From positions 2,782,001-2,846,000 of the forward strand of contig NZ_CP041614.1 in NCBI RefSeq assembly GCF_007197555.1: DNA of 64,000 nt. The letters run 5' to 3'. A program made the position numbers and the translations under genes. Each line of letters begins with the position of its first letter. Position 1 is the first letter of the stretch. Positions 32,167-42,290 of this stretch are shown piece after piece. Origin of the DNA: Shewanella psychropiezotolerans. GTDB taxonomy: Bacteria > Pseudomonadota > Gammaproteobacteria > Enterobacterales > Shewanellaceae. The notes beneath the pieces were generated by a model, which was not told where the DNA came from, ran no database searches, and saw only the letters and a program-made list of their open reading frames with translations.

Positions 32167-33882
32167 CTAGTAACAGTGTGACACATAATCATTTAATTCA
32201 TCTAATCTTTGTATCGATAATGCCTGTTGGCTCCATTTCTGATAGGTAGCAAGAGTGTGATTGCACAGTGAAGATTTAAGCTCCAGCAAGGAGGACGGAC
32301 TGACACTGAGCTCATCTAATCCCATGCCGACCAGAATGCCAGCGACATTGGGATTCGTGGCGAGTTCACCGCACAGAGAAATAGGGACCCCGGCTGGCTT
32401 AGCCGTGTTAATCGTCATCTTGATGAGTGTCAAAATGGCCGGTGAAAGTGAAGGGTAAGCCTTAGTTAACGCCGGATTAGTTCGGTCTGCCGCCATGGTA
32501 TATTGGGTGAGGTCATTAGTTCCTATGCTGATAAAGTCGAGTCTGGGAAGCATAGATGACAGGTTTAGTACCGCAGCTGGCGTCTCTATTACTATGCCAT
32601 AACTGAGATCGCCATATCCTCGCTCCTCGTCTACCAGTTCTGTCTTACACTCTTCTATGATGTCGAAAATCTTGTCCAGCTCTTCCACTTGATTGACCAT
32701 GGGAAACATTAATCTGATCTGACCATGGTTGGCAGCCCTGAGTACGGCTTTCAATTGAACTTTGAGCAGTTCAGGGTGAGCGAGTGAATATCTGGCACCA
32801 CGAAAACCCAGTGCCGGGTTGTCTTCTGGTGGCAGGGACAGACAGGGAAGCTCTTTATCTGCACCGATATCTAAGGTTCTTATGGTGAAAGTTTTACCAT
32901 CTAACAGCTGCAGCGCATCACAATATAGTCTGTATTGCACTTCTTCCGTCGGCATCTCACTGGCGTTCATCAACATAAACTCGGTGCGAAATAAGCCAAT
33001 GCCATCGGCGCCAGCATCGGATAAATGACCTATCTCGCTTAAGCATCCCACATTGGCTAACAGGGCGACTCTGTGAGAGTCTTTGGTGACCATAGGCTGG
33101 TCTTTGTATTTGAGTAGCTGAGCTTTTCTTAATGTGTCATGTTTACCGAGCTGTGTAAGCTGCTCAAGAACATCTGAGTTAGGGGTTATATGCACATTGC
33201 CTGATAGGGCATCGAGAGCCACCGTTTGATCATCTTTGAGAGTCTCATTTCCTTTGATTAGGTCAAAATCACAACTGAGTAAGGCCGGGATCCCGGCGCT
33301 TCTGGCTAGGATGGCGGTATGGCTAGTGAGGCCGCCGGTTTTGAGCACTATGCCGTTAATCTTATCCAGGGGCAGTGTGGCAAACTCGGCTGGAGTGAGA
33401 TCATAAGCGAATAGTATCGTTGGCCCATTGAGGTTTTGCAGATCATGTTTGATGTTACCGTTGATGGCCGATATCAAACGACTGCCCAGACACGCTATAT
33501 CTTGAGCTCGATCTGCAAGATAAATGTCTTCCATGGCTCTTAGTTGATTCGCATGTTGAGTGAAAATACGCTCCACTGCGACACTGGCGGTAAATTGCTG
33601 GTCGGCAATTGATGTCTGTAATTGCGAGATAAGTTCATCATCTTCTAGCAGTAAGATATCGGCCTCGATTAACTGATAATTCTCACAATCCTGGCTTAAA
33701 CTTTGTAAGCTGATAGTCAATGAGGTGACAAACTGGGCTATCGCTGTGGAGAGCTTGGCTTGCTCGGCTGGAATTTGCTCTAAGGCTAATACCCGATAAT
33801 CCAGTGCGGTGTTGTGTTGCTTAAGTATTCTGGATTGACCGAAGGCGATACCCGATGACACAACAATTCCCGAAATGGACAT
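32167..33882 (-). CDS. ptsI: PTS enzyme I
   Basis: The 571-residue phosphoenolpyruvate-protein phosphotransferase has the phospho-histidine in GGLTSHTAILARSAGIPA, DGIGLFRTEFMLMNA (PEP site) and a conserved SLCGELATNP near the C-terminus. It takes phosphate from PEP and gives it to HPr. It lies 44 bases after ptsH. Full length with no anomalies. Confidence 0.96.
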   Translation of the reverse strand: MSISGIVVSSGIAFGQSRILKQHNTALDYRVLALEQIPAEQAKLSTAIAQFVTSLTISLQSLSQDCENYQLIEADILLLEDDELISQLQTSIADQQFTASVAVERIFTQHANQLRAMEDIYLADRAQDIACLGSRLISAINGNIKHDLQNLNGPTILFAYDLTPAEFATLPLDKINGIVLKTGGLTSHTAILARSAGIPALLSCDFDLIKGNETLKDDQTVALDALSGNVHITPNSDVLEQLTQLGKHDTLRKAQLLKYKDQPMVTKDSHRVALLANVGCLSEIGHLSDAGADGIGLFRTEFMLMNASEMPTEEVQYRLYCDALQLLDGKTFTIRTLDIGADKELPCLSLPPEDNPALGFRGARYSLAHPELLKVQLKAVLRAANHGQIRLMFPMVNQVEELDKIFDIIEECKTELVDEERGYGDLSYGIVIETPAAVLNLSSMLPRLDFISIGTNDLTQYTMAADRTNPALTKAYPSLSPAILTLIKMTINTAKPAGVPISLCGELATNPNVAGILVGMGLDELSVSPSSLLELKSSLCNHTLATYQKWSQQALSIQRLDELNDYVSHCY

Positions 33883-33926
33883 ACTGTTTTCCTATGAACG
33901 AATGACTTGATGATGTTTCACATCTT

Positions 33927-34184
33927 TTAGCTGAGCGTGATTAAAAGCTCTGAGACTCTCTCAACGGCTTGCTCTGCTTCTTCACCTTCGGCAAATACTC
34001 TGACAGTGACGCCATTATATAAGCCTAACGTTTGCAGTTTAAACAAGCTCTTGGCACTGGCTTGCCTGCCGTTGCACTCAACTAAGACATCACATGCATA
34101 GGTCTTGGCTTCTTTAACAAGCAATGCTGCGGGTCTGGTATGAATACCATGGGTAGCCGTTATAGTGACTGATTTTTCGTACAT
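33927..34184 (-). CDS. ptsH: Phosphocarrier protein HPr
   Basis: The 85-residue protein has the phospho-accepting His15 in TATHGIHTRPAAL and a Ser46 site (ASAKSLFKLQ). First gene of the pts operon. An ACT-domain gene ends 28 bases upstream on the same strand, so transcription may begin further upstream. Confidence 0.96.
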   Translation of the reverse strand: MYEKSVTITATHGIHTRPAALLVKEAKTYACDVLVECNGRQASAKSLFKLQTLGLYNGVTVRVFAEGEEAEQAVERVSELLITLS

Positions 34185-34212
34185 AGCAAGAACTCTTAAA
34201 ATTGGATTGGTA

Positions 34213-34599
34213 TTAATATTCGGTAATGATAAAGTTCTTTTTCTTTAATGCTGTGATGGCTTTCTCGAGTTTGTCTTTTTTTACTAAAATATAATCGGTA
34301 TCGAAGGTTGAGATGGCAAATATACTGATCTCAGCATCTGCAAGAGTGCCGGAAACACTGGAGAGAATCCCTGTCATGGAGAAGCCCAATGGACCCATCA
34401 CTTCGAAGCAGCGCCAACCTCTTTCCTCTTCTATGCTGTCTAGCAGCAAATGTGTAGGCACTACAACGGATAGCTCATCCTTGGTTTTTCCCACAAAAAA
34501 CATCTCTTGTTGAAAAATTTCTGGGGCTATAGGCGCATCGGGGCTGAAGCTATGTATGCTGTAGAGTTGAGAATGAACTGCTAACGTCATCCGCGCCAT
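34213..34599 (-). CDS. ACT-domain protein
   Basis: The 128-residue protein has two ACT-like halves. The second (WRCFEVMGPLGFSMTGILSSVSGTLADAEISIFAIST, about residues 62-98) closely resembles the small-ligand-binding ACT domains of CASTOR-like proteins. Such proteins bind amino acids. It is 28 bases upstream of ptsH on the same strand and could link amino-acid status to sugar uptake, but that is inference. Confidence 0.75.
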   Translation of the reverse strand: MARMTLAVHSQLYSIHSFSPDAPIAPEIFQQEMFFVGKTKDELSVVVPTHLLLDSIEEERGWRCFEVMGPLGFSMTGILSSVSGTLADAEISIFAISTFDTDYILVKKDKLEKAITALKKKNFIITEY

Positions 34600-35202
34600 G
34601 ATTATCCGTTACCTAATATTTTTGAAATTAGAGTCAGTAGCTTAGCATAGTTATTTGGGGCAAAGCTTTGCAAAATTATGCTTTATTTAATTATGTTAAA
34701 TCACTAGGATTTGCTTGTTCAATAAGGGAGCTATCGGCTCCTGTATTGAACAAGTATAGATGTGTAAACTTTGAATGAGATTAACGTTTTTGTAACATCT
34801 TCGCTCATAGTTTGTTGAGATACTGCCGAGCAGCAGTTACTTTTAATGACGGCATTAAACGCGAGCAGCTGAATTTGAACGACGACACCTCTAAATATCT
34901 ATTAATAAGCGTAAATGTAAAAGATTTTACCTTAGTCTGAAGAGATATCTTGCTGTTATACCAATCGGTAGTCGTTTTAAAGTGTAACTTTTAGTGTCTT
35001 TTTTCGAGATATTAGCAATAACCTCAGGGTATTATTCATTTTTTCGTCATCATGAGTAAATTTTAAAAAATCATTTAAATTCAGTGCCTTATCGTCATGT
35101 TTGAATGTTTTCTTATATTATACCTGTTAATTTATTGTTTTCACTTTGATTTTTTTGCTGATTGGGCGCAAAATTAATTATTATTCTTTTTGGGTTGGCC
35201 TC
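34600..35202. other. 603-base AT-rich intergenic region
   Basis: No gene seen. It includes the dispersed palindromic motif TATACCAATCGGTA (34957-34970) and divergent promoters for the ACT gene and the DUF3334 gene. An in-frame start at 35146 for the DUF3334 gene adds an unlikely hydrophobic leader. Confidence 0.5.
34957..34970. repeat. Dispersed TATACC-RATY-GGTA palindromic motif, copy 1
   Basis: TATACCAATCGGTA is one of four near-identical intergenic copies in the window (also near 37753, 43972 and 52885). Confidence 0.8.
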
Positions 35203-35910
35203 ATGACTACAACACCCACTGTTATCACATCCGATGACATATTAATCAAACTTTGTAATTCAGTTTCCCATGTATTATCCAGTACCACGGCAAGCCAGGT
35301 CACACATGCTGCTATGGTGCAGAGTATTACCCGCACTTGTCTCAAACCCGATCTCGGTTGTTTCTCTATTTTTGATGGGGGCTTCTCGGGATTAGTTGTG
35401 ATTAATTTCTCGGCCCCTGCAGCCATCGAGATTTATCGCTCTTACATGAAACAGATGGGTATGCCGGAATCTGAGCTGGCTTTTTCTCATACATCCGATG
35501 AAGTCGGTGATGTATTGAGTGAATTAATGAACCAGATCTTGGGCGACTTTATCAGTAAGGTGAACAAACAACTACAGACTTCTATTAACCAGAGTCAGCC
35601 AAAAATGCTGACCATCAATAAAGAGCTAACTATCTCCATCGATACCAATTTAGACGAGGCTGTGGCGAGAAGAGTATCGTTCCGAACTCAGAGCAATCAT
35701 ATATTCTATCTTGAGTTTGCCATGGACAAGACTGAGTTTATTAAGCTTAAAGATTTCGATGCCGAAGAGGAGTTTGATCCTGATGATCTATTGGCTGAGC
35801 ATGGACATAACCACAAGGCTAAGTCTCAGGTTTCTCCCTTAGTTCAGGTAATGGATAATAAGCCGATGGCTGATGAAGCAGATGATCTGCTCAATGAACT
35901 AGGACTTTAA
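35203..35910 (+). CDS. DUF3334 family protein (CheX-like fold suspected)
   Basis: The protein of about 235 residues starts at ATG 35203 (MTTTPTVITSDD). The first 170 residues resemble the CheC/CheX-type fold (FDGGFSGLVVINFSAPAAIEIY, then DEVGDVLSELMNQILGDF). The C-terminal tail is acidic with a short His/Lys stretch (AEHGHNHKAKSQ). I recall such proteins as DUF3334 in Shewanella and Vibrio. A chemotaxis or phosphatase role is possible but no partner is nearby. Confidence 0.65.
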   Translation: MTTTPTVITSDDILIKLCNSVSHVLSSTTASQVTHAAMVQSITRTCLKPDLGCFSIFDGGFSGLVVINFSAPAAIEIYRSYMKQMGMPESELAFSHTSDEVGDVLSELMNQILGDFISKVNKQLQTSINQSQPKMLTINKELTISIDTNLDEAVARRVSFRTQSNHIFYLEFAMDKTEFIKLKDFDAEEEFDPDDLLAEHGHNHKAKSQVSPLVQVMDNKPMADEADDLLNELGL

Positions 35911-36046
35911 TGGCTTTTTATTGAAGCGCAATCAGGCCATACGTAAGAGTATGGCTTACTCACTGGCTAACAGGGTTTAGAATCTATCTGCAATAATGGT
36001 TAATACTCAGCGTTAGAATAAAAACAATAATAAGGTGCTTAGTTAA

Positions 36047-37075
36047 ATGGCATTGAAAGCAACTTCGATAGACATTGCGTATCGCGCAGGCGTATCTCAA
36101 TCTACAGTATCCAGGGCATTGAGAAACAGCCCATTGGTGAATCTCGAAACCCGCGAGCGGATCCAAGCGATAGCTAAAGAGCTCAACTATAAAGTCGATA
36201 AAAATGCCAGTAATTTACGGACACAAAACTGCAAGACAATAGCGTTACTTCTGTGTGAAGACCCAACCAATGATGACTCACTGATCAATCCATTTTTCCT
36301 CTCCATGTTGGGATCAATAACCAGAGCCACGGCTCAGCAGGGCTACGATCTGCTGGTTTCATTTCAACAGCTCAGTAGCGACTGGCATGGAGATTATGAA
36401 GACAGTAATAAGGCCGATGGCATCATATTGCTCGGCTATGGTGATTATTTGGATTATGAAGCCAAGTTGGAAAAACTCCTGGAGCAAAATACCCATTTTG
36501 TTATTTGGGGGGCGGAGCATAACAACAAGTCAGTCTTGTCTATCGGTTGTGATAACTTTCAAGGGGGCTTGATAGCGACTGAGCATCTATTGTCGCAAGG
36601 CCGTACACGGCCCGCCTTCTTAGGCGACTCGAGCAGCCATAGCCCTGAGTTTAGAGACAGGTACTTAGGCCATAGCAGAGCGATGAAACAAGCTGGTTTA
36701 CCTCTCAATAAGAAGTGTCAGTTTAGTGCTATCAGCACCGAGGCATCTGGTTTCGAGGCGGCGAATAAACTGTTCGATTCGGGATTGGAGTTTGACTCGA
36801 TTTTTGCCGCCAGTGATCTCATTGCCATAGGTGCCATTCGGGCGTTAAAAGAGCAGGGGATTTCAGTTCCGCAGCAAGTATCAATCGTTGGCTATGACGA
36901 TATACCTGTCGCCAGTTTCGCTAACCCTCCGCTGACTACGGTTAAACAAAACACTAAACTTGCCGGTGAAATCTTGGTTGACAGTGTACTCAAGCTGATT
37001 AGAGGTGAAGCAGTCAAAGCCCAGCTGATCCCAACCAGGTTAATTGTCAGAGAGTCGACGGCCTGTGCGCGTTAA
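36047..37075 (+). CDS. LacI-family transcriptional regulator
   Basis: The 342-residue regulator has the N-terminal HTH (SIDIAYRAGVSQSTVSRALRN) with hinge helix (NASNLRTQ) and a periplasmic-binding-protein-like sugar domain. The ligand is not readable. Two identical LacI-type palindromes (TGCATACGTATTCA) precede maltodextrin genes 11 and 19 kb away; this protein is a candidate to bind them, by inference only. It converges with the exonuclease gene 15 bases on. Confidence 0.88.
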   Translation: MALKATSIDIAYRAGVSQSTVSRALRNSPLVNLETRERIQAIAKELNYKVDKNASNLRTQNCKTIALLLCEDPTNDDSLINPFFLSMLGSITRATAQQGYDLLVSFQQLSSDWHGDYEDSNKADGIILLGYGDYLDYEAKLEKLLEQNTHFVIWGAEHNNKSVLSIGCDNFQGGLIATEHLLSQGRTRPAFLGDSSSHSPEFRDRYLGHSRAMKQAGLPLNKKCQFSAISTEASGFEAANKLFDSGLEFDSIFAASDLIAIGAIRALKEQGISVPQQVSIVGYDDIPVASFANPPLTTVKQNTKLAGEILVDSVLKLIRGEAVKAQLIPTRLIVRESTACAR

Positions 37076-37090
37076 GCTCTGGTCATGAAC

Positions 37091-37711
37091 TTAATCGAGC
37101 ATACTTAAGAAGCGATTGACCTGAGCCTTAGGTTTTCGTGACAAGTCCTGCATCAAGGTAAAACTCGGTTCTATGATGTTATGTTCGTTGCGCATATCAT
37201 CAAGCATCTGTAACCAGAGCTTAGCTGTCATCTCTGAATCGGCCAATGCCCGGTGAAATACACCATCATTTTCAATCTGTTTATATTCAACCAGGCCACC
37301 GAGTTTATGGTTGGGGGCATCTTGATATAAACGGCGTGCTATCAACATGGAACAGGCAAATTCCCCGCCATAGCGTAAATTAATAGCGTCGAGCTCGGCA
37401 TCTAAGAAGCGTTGATCGAACGAGGCATTATGTGCCACCAGATTATGGTCGCAGATGAAGTCAGCGAAACGTGCCATCACTTCTTCACATGGAGCTGCAT
37501 TGGCTAACATAGCGTTTGAAATACCTGTGTAGCCAGCAATGAATCCACTGACACGAAAACCTGGGTTCATCAGTTCTTGAAATGTATCGACGACTATACC
37601 GTCTTCTATTCTCACGGCGCCAATTTCTATGGCTCTATCTCCTTGGTTAGGGGAGAGGCCTGTGGTCTCGAAATCGAGAATAATGACTGAGTCGGCTGCG
37701 GGAGAGCTCAT
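37091..37711 (-). CDS. DnaQ-like 3'-5' exonuclease
   Basis: The 206-residue DEDDh exonuclease has motif I ILDFETTGLSP, motif II HNASFDQRFLD and motif III HRALADSEMT (His and Asp). Such free-standing proofreading-type exonucleases act on single-stranded DNA or RNA. It is not dnaQ itself by length (epsilon is about 240 residues). It follows EF-G on the same strand after a terminator. Confidence 0.85.
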   Translation of the reverse strand: MSSPAADSVIILDFETTGLSPNQGDRAIEIGAVRIEDGIVVDTFQELMNPGFRVSGFIAGYTGISNAMLANAAPCEEVMARFADFICDHNLVAHNASFDQRFLDAELDAINLRYGGEFACSMLIARRLYQDAPNHKLGGLVEYKQIENDGVFHRALADSEMTAKLWLQMLDDMRNEHNIIEPSFTLMQDLSRKPKAQVNRFLSMLD

Positions 37712-37752
37712 CTATTTTTACGCCTAATATGATACAGAAAACAAGGTCCATT

Positions 37753-37767
37753 TATACCGATTGGTAT
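37753..37767. repeat. Dispersed palindromic motif, copy 2
   Basis: TATACCGATTGGTAT, upstream of the exonuclease gene; reverse-complement orientation of the copy at 34957. Confidence 0.8.
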
Positions 37768-37807
37768 GATCCCAATCCAAATGCACATAAGTGTTCTAAA
37801 CACAAAA

Positions 37808-37833
37808 GCCCGCGATTTGAGTCGCGGGCTTTT
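37808..37833 (-). terminator. Terminator of the EF-G gene
   Basis: GCCCGCGA/TCGCGGGC, with flanking AAAA and TTTT and a 6-base loop, starts 33 bases past the stop at 37866. Confidence 0.9.
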
Positions 37834-37865
37834 ACGTGTTTAGAAAGCGTGCTTAAAAAGTAATA

Positions 37866-39959
37866 TTACTTCTTAGCTTCAGCTGCTTTTCTTTCTTTAA
37901 CATCAGCGATAACTTTTTCAGAAACACTGTTTGGACACTGACTGTAGTGAGAGAACTCCATAGAGAACTGACCACGGCCCGATGTCATAGTACGTAGTGT
38001 ACTGATGTAACCAAACATTTCAGATAACGCTACGTCAGCCTTGATACGAACGCCAGTAACACCCGCCATTTGATCTTTGATCATGCCGCGGCGACGGTTA
38101 AGGTCACCAATAACATCACCAACGTGGTCATCTGGAGTGAACACGTCAACGGCCATGATTGGCTCAAGAAGCTTAGGATCTGCCTTTGGAATTGACTGAC
38201 GGAATGCGCCTTTAGCAGCGATTTCGAATGCGATAGCTGACGAGTCAACTGCATGGAAAGCACCATCACGAAGTTCAAACTCAACGTCAAGCACAGGGAA
38301 ACCAGCAACAGTACCAGTACCCATTAGAGATGCGAAACCTTTCTCAACAGCAGGCCAGAATTCCTTAGGAACGTTACCACCAACAACTTTAGAGGTAAAT
38401 GTTAAGCCAGTGTTGGCTTCGCCTGGACGGATAACGTAGTCGATCTTACCGAACTGACCAGAACCACCAGACTGCTTCTTATGGGTGTAGCTATCTTCAA
38501 CCATCTGAGTGATAGTCTCACGGTATGCCACTTGTGGCTCACCAACGATTAGCTCAACGCCGTAAGTACGCTTAAGAATATCAACTTTAATGTCTAGGTG
38601 AAGTTCGCCCATGCCTCTAAGGATGGTTTCGCCTGAATCTTCGTCAGTTTCAACGCGGAAAGTTGGATCTTCAGCAATCATCTTACCGATAGCGACACCC
38701 ATCTTCTCACTGCCACCTTTGTCTTTCGGTTTAACAGAGATTGAGATAACTGGCTCTGGGAATACCATGGCTTCTAGTGTACAAGGGTGCTTAGGATCAC
38801 ATAATGTGTGACCAGTTTGCACGTTCTTCATACCCACGATAGCAATGATGTCACCAGCTTGTGCTGAAGATAATTCGTTACGCTCATCGGCTTGCATCTC
38901 AACCATACGGCCAACACGCTCAGTTTTACCTGTGAACGAGTTCAGTATGGTGTCACCTTTATTAAGACGACCCGAGTAGATTCGTACGAAGGTCAGGGCA
39001 CCGAAACGGTCATCCATGATCTTGAATGCAAGCGCTTTAAATGGCTCATCGGCAGATACGATAGCGAATTCACCATTTGGCTCGCCTTCTTCGTCGGTAA
39101 GCGGCTGTGGATCAACTTCTTGTGGCGCTGGTAAGTAATCAACAACGGCGTCAAGCAGAAGCTGCATGCCCTTGTTCTTAAATGCTGAGCCACAGTATGT
39201 TGGGAAGAAATCTATTTTACGAGTACCAGTACGGATACAACGCTTAATATCTTCGATAGAAATCTCTTCGCCTTCCATGTAGGCTTCTAGCAAATCGTCA
39301 TCCTGCTCTAGGGCAGTTTCGATTAGCATTTCACGGTACTCTTCTACAAGGTCAACCATGTCAGCTGGAACATCTTCAATCTTATAGTTTTCAGCTTGTC
39401 CGGTTTCGTCCCATATCCAAGCCTTACGAGTCAGCAGGTCAACCAGACCAGAGAACTCATCTTCGATACCGATAGGAAGTACCATGACGATCGGGTTAGC
39501 ACCCAGAACATCTTTAGTCTGCTTAACAACACGTAGGAAGTCAGCACCCATACGGTCTAACTTGTTGACGAAGATGATACGTGCAACTTCTGATTCGTTC
39601 GCATAACGCCAGTTAGTTTCTGACTGAGGCTCAACACCACCAGAACCACAGAATACGCCGATACCGCCATCAAGGACCTTAAGAGAACGATAAACTTCTA
39701 CTGTGAAGTCAACGTGGCCAGGGGTGTCGATAACGTTAAAACGGTGATCGTTCCAAAAACAACTTACAGCAGCAGACTGAATGGTAATACCACGCTCAGC
39801 TTCCTGTTCCATGAAATCAGTTGTTGATTCGCCATCATGAACTTCACCGATCTTATGGATTTTACCGGTAAGCTTTAGGATACGCTCAGTTGTGGTGGTC
39901 TTACCCGCGTCAACGTGAGCGAAGATACCAATGTTTCTGTACTTTGATAAATCAGTCAT
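37866..39959 (-). CDS. fusA: Elongation factor G, probably a second paralogue
   Basis: The 697-residue translocase GTPase has [15 protein letters not shown] (P-loop), [12 protein letters not shown] (G3) and [10 protein letters not shown] (G4), then domains II-V. It drives ribosome translocation or recycling. It stands alone, without rpsL, rpsG or tuf, so a second EF-G separate from the str-operon copy is likely, as many gammaproteobacteria have. Codon use looks strongly expressed. A 364-base upstream gap and own terminator suggest a monocistronic unit. Confidence 0.88.
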   Translation of the reverse strand: MTDLSKYRNIGIFAHVDAGKTTTTERILKLTGKIHKIGEVHDGESTTDFMEQEAERGITIQSAAVSCFWNDHRFNVIDTPGHVDFTVEVYRSLKVLDGGIGVFCGSGGVEPQSETNWRYANESEVARIIFVNKLDRMGADFLRVVKQTKDVLGANPIVMVLPIGIEDEFSGLVDLLTRKAWIWDETGQAENYKIEDVPADMVDLVEEYREMLIETALEQDDDLLEAYMEGEEISIEDIKRCIRTGTRKIDFFPTYCGSAFKNKGMQLLLDAVVDYLPAPQEVDPQPLTDEEGEPNGEFAIVSADEPFKALAFKIMDDRFGALTFVRIYSGRLNKGDTILNSFTGKTERVGRMVEMQADERNELSSAQAGDIIAIVGMKNVQTGHTLCDPKHPCTLEAMVFPEPVISISVKPKDKGGSEKMGVAIGKMIAEDPTFRVETDEDSGETILRGMGELHLDIKVDILKRTYGVELIVGEPQVAYRETITQMVEDSYTHKKQSGGSGQFGKIDYVIRPGEANTGLTFTSKVVGGNVPKEFWPAVEKGFASLMGTGTVAGFPVLDVEFELRDGAFHAVDSSAIAFEIAAKGAFRQSIPKADPKLLEPIMAVDVFTPDDHVGDVIGDLNRRRGMIKDQMAGVTGVRIKADVALSEMFGYISTLRTMTSGRGQFSMEFSHYSQCPNSVSEKVIADVKERKAAEAKK

Positions 39960-40323
39960 TTTTCTACTCTAATTGGAGTTACGTTCTAAAATTCGGGGGA
40001 AGTATATCAACACTTTGAGAATATCTTTATAGATTTTTATTAAAATCCGCTACTTTCGATTAGATAAGCCAATAAAATACGCATTCTAACTAAGAGGTTA
40101 TTGCCTGTATTGCCTGATATGACTGAGTTATGTGACTGTCAGACTAGAATTGTTAAACCCTATTTATACTTATATCATTTTTACTAAATGTGAGCTTAGT
40201 TCAGTACTATTTCATCTGTTAGTCGCAATTGTCTGCTTAAAGCCTCCTTTTTTATGATCTTATCGAGCGTTTATAGGGATATTTGTTGCTAGTATCGCGC
40301 AAATTTTTAATGGCTTTATTACT
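39960..40323. other. 364-base intergenic region between EF-G and roxA
   Basis: AT-rich divergent promoter region. No RNA gene or repeat was recognised. Confidence 0.5.
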
Positions 40324-41466
40324 ATGCATCTGCACTTAGGTGAACTTACACCGGAAACCTTCCTTAGAGATTATTGGCAGAAGAAACCTCTGGTTATTCG
40401 ACAAGGATTCAGAAATTTTGAAGACTTACTCACGCCCGAAGAGATGGCGGGTCTTGCCTGTGATGAACTGGTCGAGTCTCGCCGTATCTATAAAGAGCTA
40501 GGACAATGGCAGGCCGAGTTCGGCCCTTTTGATTCTTATGAAGATTTAGGAGAGTCAGACTGGACTCTGGTCGTTCAGGCACTAAACCATTGGCTACCAG
40601 ATGCAGAGCGGCTTATTCAGTGTTTTGATTTTATTCCCCGCTGGCGTTTCGATGATGTCATGGTGAGTTATGCCACACCTGGTGGCGGTGTTGGTCCACA
40701 TATTGATCTCTATGATGTGTTTATCTGCCAGGGCTCTGGCCGTCGTCGTTGGCGGGTGGGAGATAGAGGACCACATAAAGAGTTTGCCGCACATCCAGCA
40801 CTGCTGCACACGGAAGCCTTTGAGCCCATTATTGATGTCGAGTTATTGCCCGGTGATATCTTATATCTGCCACCAGGTTTTCCTCACGACGGGGTGACAC
40901 TGGAAGCGTCCATGAGCTTCTCTGTGGGATATCGCACCGCATCAGCTAAAGATATGGTGAGCGCGCTCGCGGATCATCTGATCGATAATGATTTAGGCTG
41001 TGAGCAGATAGCCGATCCGGGTCGTCCCCTTGCCAGGCAAAGCGGCAAGATAAGTGATGCAGATCTGGCCCGTATCAAGGCGCAATTACTCGATACTCTG
41101 GATGATCAACTTATTAGTGAATTTTCCGGCCGTTATCTGACTCAATCTAAGTGTGAATTGGACCTTGTTGAAGAAGAATTAGGATTTCAGCCCGCTGATA
41201 TTGTTGAGCTTCTCGGCAATCAAGGGCTAACTCGTCTTGGGGGGCTACGCTGTCTCTATTTTGAACATTCAGTCGAGCAGGGGATCTTCTATCTCAACGG
41301 CGAGAAAATATCTATGTCGCCTAGGTTGATGAGCATAATTCCCATGCTCTGCGATCATCAAGTCCTTACGCCTGTGATGCTAGAACCTTGGATTAAAGAT
41401 GATGGCTTCATCGACATGCTCACCATGTGGATCAATGCCGGTTTCTGGTATTTCGAAGAAGATTAA
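40324..41466 (+). CDS. roxA: Ribosomal protein L16 arginine hydroxylase (JmjC/cupin)
   Basis: The 380-residue 2-oxoglutarate/Fe(II) oxygenase (YcfD/RoxA) hydroxylates an arginine of ribosomal protein L16. The iron site His126-x-Asp128 (GPHIDLYDVF) and the distal His in PPGFPHDG are present. The C-terminal half forms the helical/winged part of the family. It is followed by a perfect terminator at 41485. Complete. Confidence 0.92.
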   Translation: MHLHLGELTPETFLRDYWQKKPLVIRQGFRNFEDLLTPEEMAGLACDELVESRRIYKELGQWQAEFGPFDSYEDLGESDWTLVVQALNHWLPDAERLIQCFDFIPRWRFDDVMVSYATPGGGVGPHIDLYDVFICQGSGRRRWRVGDRGPHKEFAAHPALLHTEAFEPIIDVELLPGDILYLPPGFPHDGVTLEASMSFSVGYRTASAKDMVSALADHLIDNDLGCEQIADPGRPLARQSGKISDADLARIKAQLLDTLDDQLISEFSGRYLTQSKCELDLVEEELGFQPADIVELLGNQGLTRLGGLRCLYFEHSVEQGIFYLNGEKISMSPRLMSIIPMLCDHQVLTPVMLEPWIKDDGFIDMLTMWINAGFWYFEED

Positions 41467-41484
41467 CCTTTTAAAACTCGTCAT

Positions 41485-41512
41485 AAAATGGAGCCATAAG
41501 GCTCCATTTTTG
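41485..41512 (+). terminator. Terminator of roxA
   Basis: AAAATGGAGCC/GGCTCCATTTT with an ATAA loop and T run. It lies upstream of the 41564 start, so the next gene is a separate unit. Confidence 0.9.
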
Positions 41513-41563
41513 TTAGAGTATTTATATTGTTTTACATCGTCTTTTGGTTTGATTAGAGAGACG

Positions 41564-41965
41564 ATGTCGTATTATCTCATCGAAGGAGAGCCAACTTTGG
41601 CGATTGAACACAGCGTAATCATGTCAGTTTTAAGCTCATTGGAGTGCCGTACTAACTTCACCATCAAGAAGATCACCGAGTATATGTTGCCTCAGCTCAA
41701 GGAACCCGTGTACCTGCACGGCTCGGCCAGTGACTGTCAACTGGTGATCAGACCCGCTTATGAGGTGTTTCTGGCGGATCTCAGTGGGCTCGAGGGGGTA
41801 AAACATAAACAGGGTTATTTTCATAACAATGAGATGACGCGTTTCCCAAAGCGAGTACAGAAGAGCCTCAACGGTATTCATTATGGTTTGGCATTTAAAT
41901 TTGAAGATGAAGCTGCCGTTAAGCGATTCATCAAGCGTCTGATCGGTATTATTAATGGCGAATAA
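41564..41965 (+). CDS. Small protein resembling YgaC (DUF2002), tentative
   Basis: The product has up to 133 residues. Its C-terminus (HYGLAFKFEDEAAVKRFIKRL) and central PVYLHGSASDCQLVIRP recall the E. coli YgaC/DUF2002 pattern, but the similarity is from memory and weak. The ATG at 41564 has only GAGAG ahead; a TTG at 41597 has GGAGAG. A start upstream at 41399 would cross the roxA terminator. Its last codons (AATGGCGAATAA) contain the ATG of the first 56-bp repeat unit, showing an original 11-base overlap with the following gene. Confidence 0.55.
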   Translation: MSYYLIEGEPTLAIEHSVIMSVLSSLECRTNFTIKKITEYMLPQLKEPVYLHGSASDCQLVIRPAYEVFLADLSGLEGVKHKQGYFHNNEMTRFPKRVQKSLNGIHYGLAFKFEDEAAVKRFIKRLIGIINGE

Positions 41966-42290
41966 TACCAAACTTGATAAACGCTTAATCGTCGATAGGA
42001 TCATTTATTAATGGCGAATAATACCAAATTTGATAAACGCTTAATCGTTGATAGGATCATTTATTAATGGCGAATAATACCAAATTTGATAAACGCTTAA
42101 TCGTCGATAGGATCATTTATTAATGGCGAATAATACCAAATTTGATAAACGCTTAATCGTTGATAGGATCATTTAATAATGGCGAATAATACCAAATTTG
42201 ATAAACGCTTAATCGTTGATAGGATCATTTAATAATGGTGAATAACACCAAATTTGATAAGCGGTTAATCGTCGATAGGATCATTTCTGG
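41955..42290 (+). repeat. Six 56-bp tandem copies of the 5' end of the Gre-like gene
   Basis: Copies start at 41955, 42011, 42067, 42123, 42179 and 42235, exactly 56 bases apart. Each of the first five opens with ATG and encodes MANNTKFDKRLIVDRII with or without a final Tyr, then TAA. The next ATG overlaps or abuts that stop (TAATG). The sixth copy is the true start of the Gre-like gene and has the most synonymous changes (GTG, AAC, AAG, CGG). Because 56 is not a multiple of 3, each unit changes frame and meets its own stop. Confidence 0.97.

Noticed and set aside
41399..41965. Start of the YgaC-like gene at 41399
   Set aside because: It would overlap the roxA end and run through the roxA terminator; 41564 or 41597 is more plausible.
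41955..42290. CRISPR array
   Set aside because: Repeats abut directly with no unique spacers, and the unit is the coding 5' end of the next gene.
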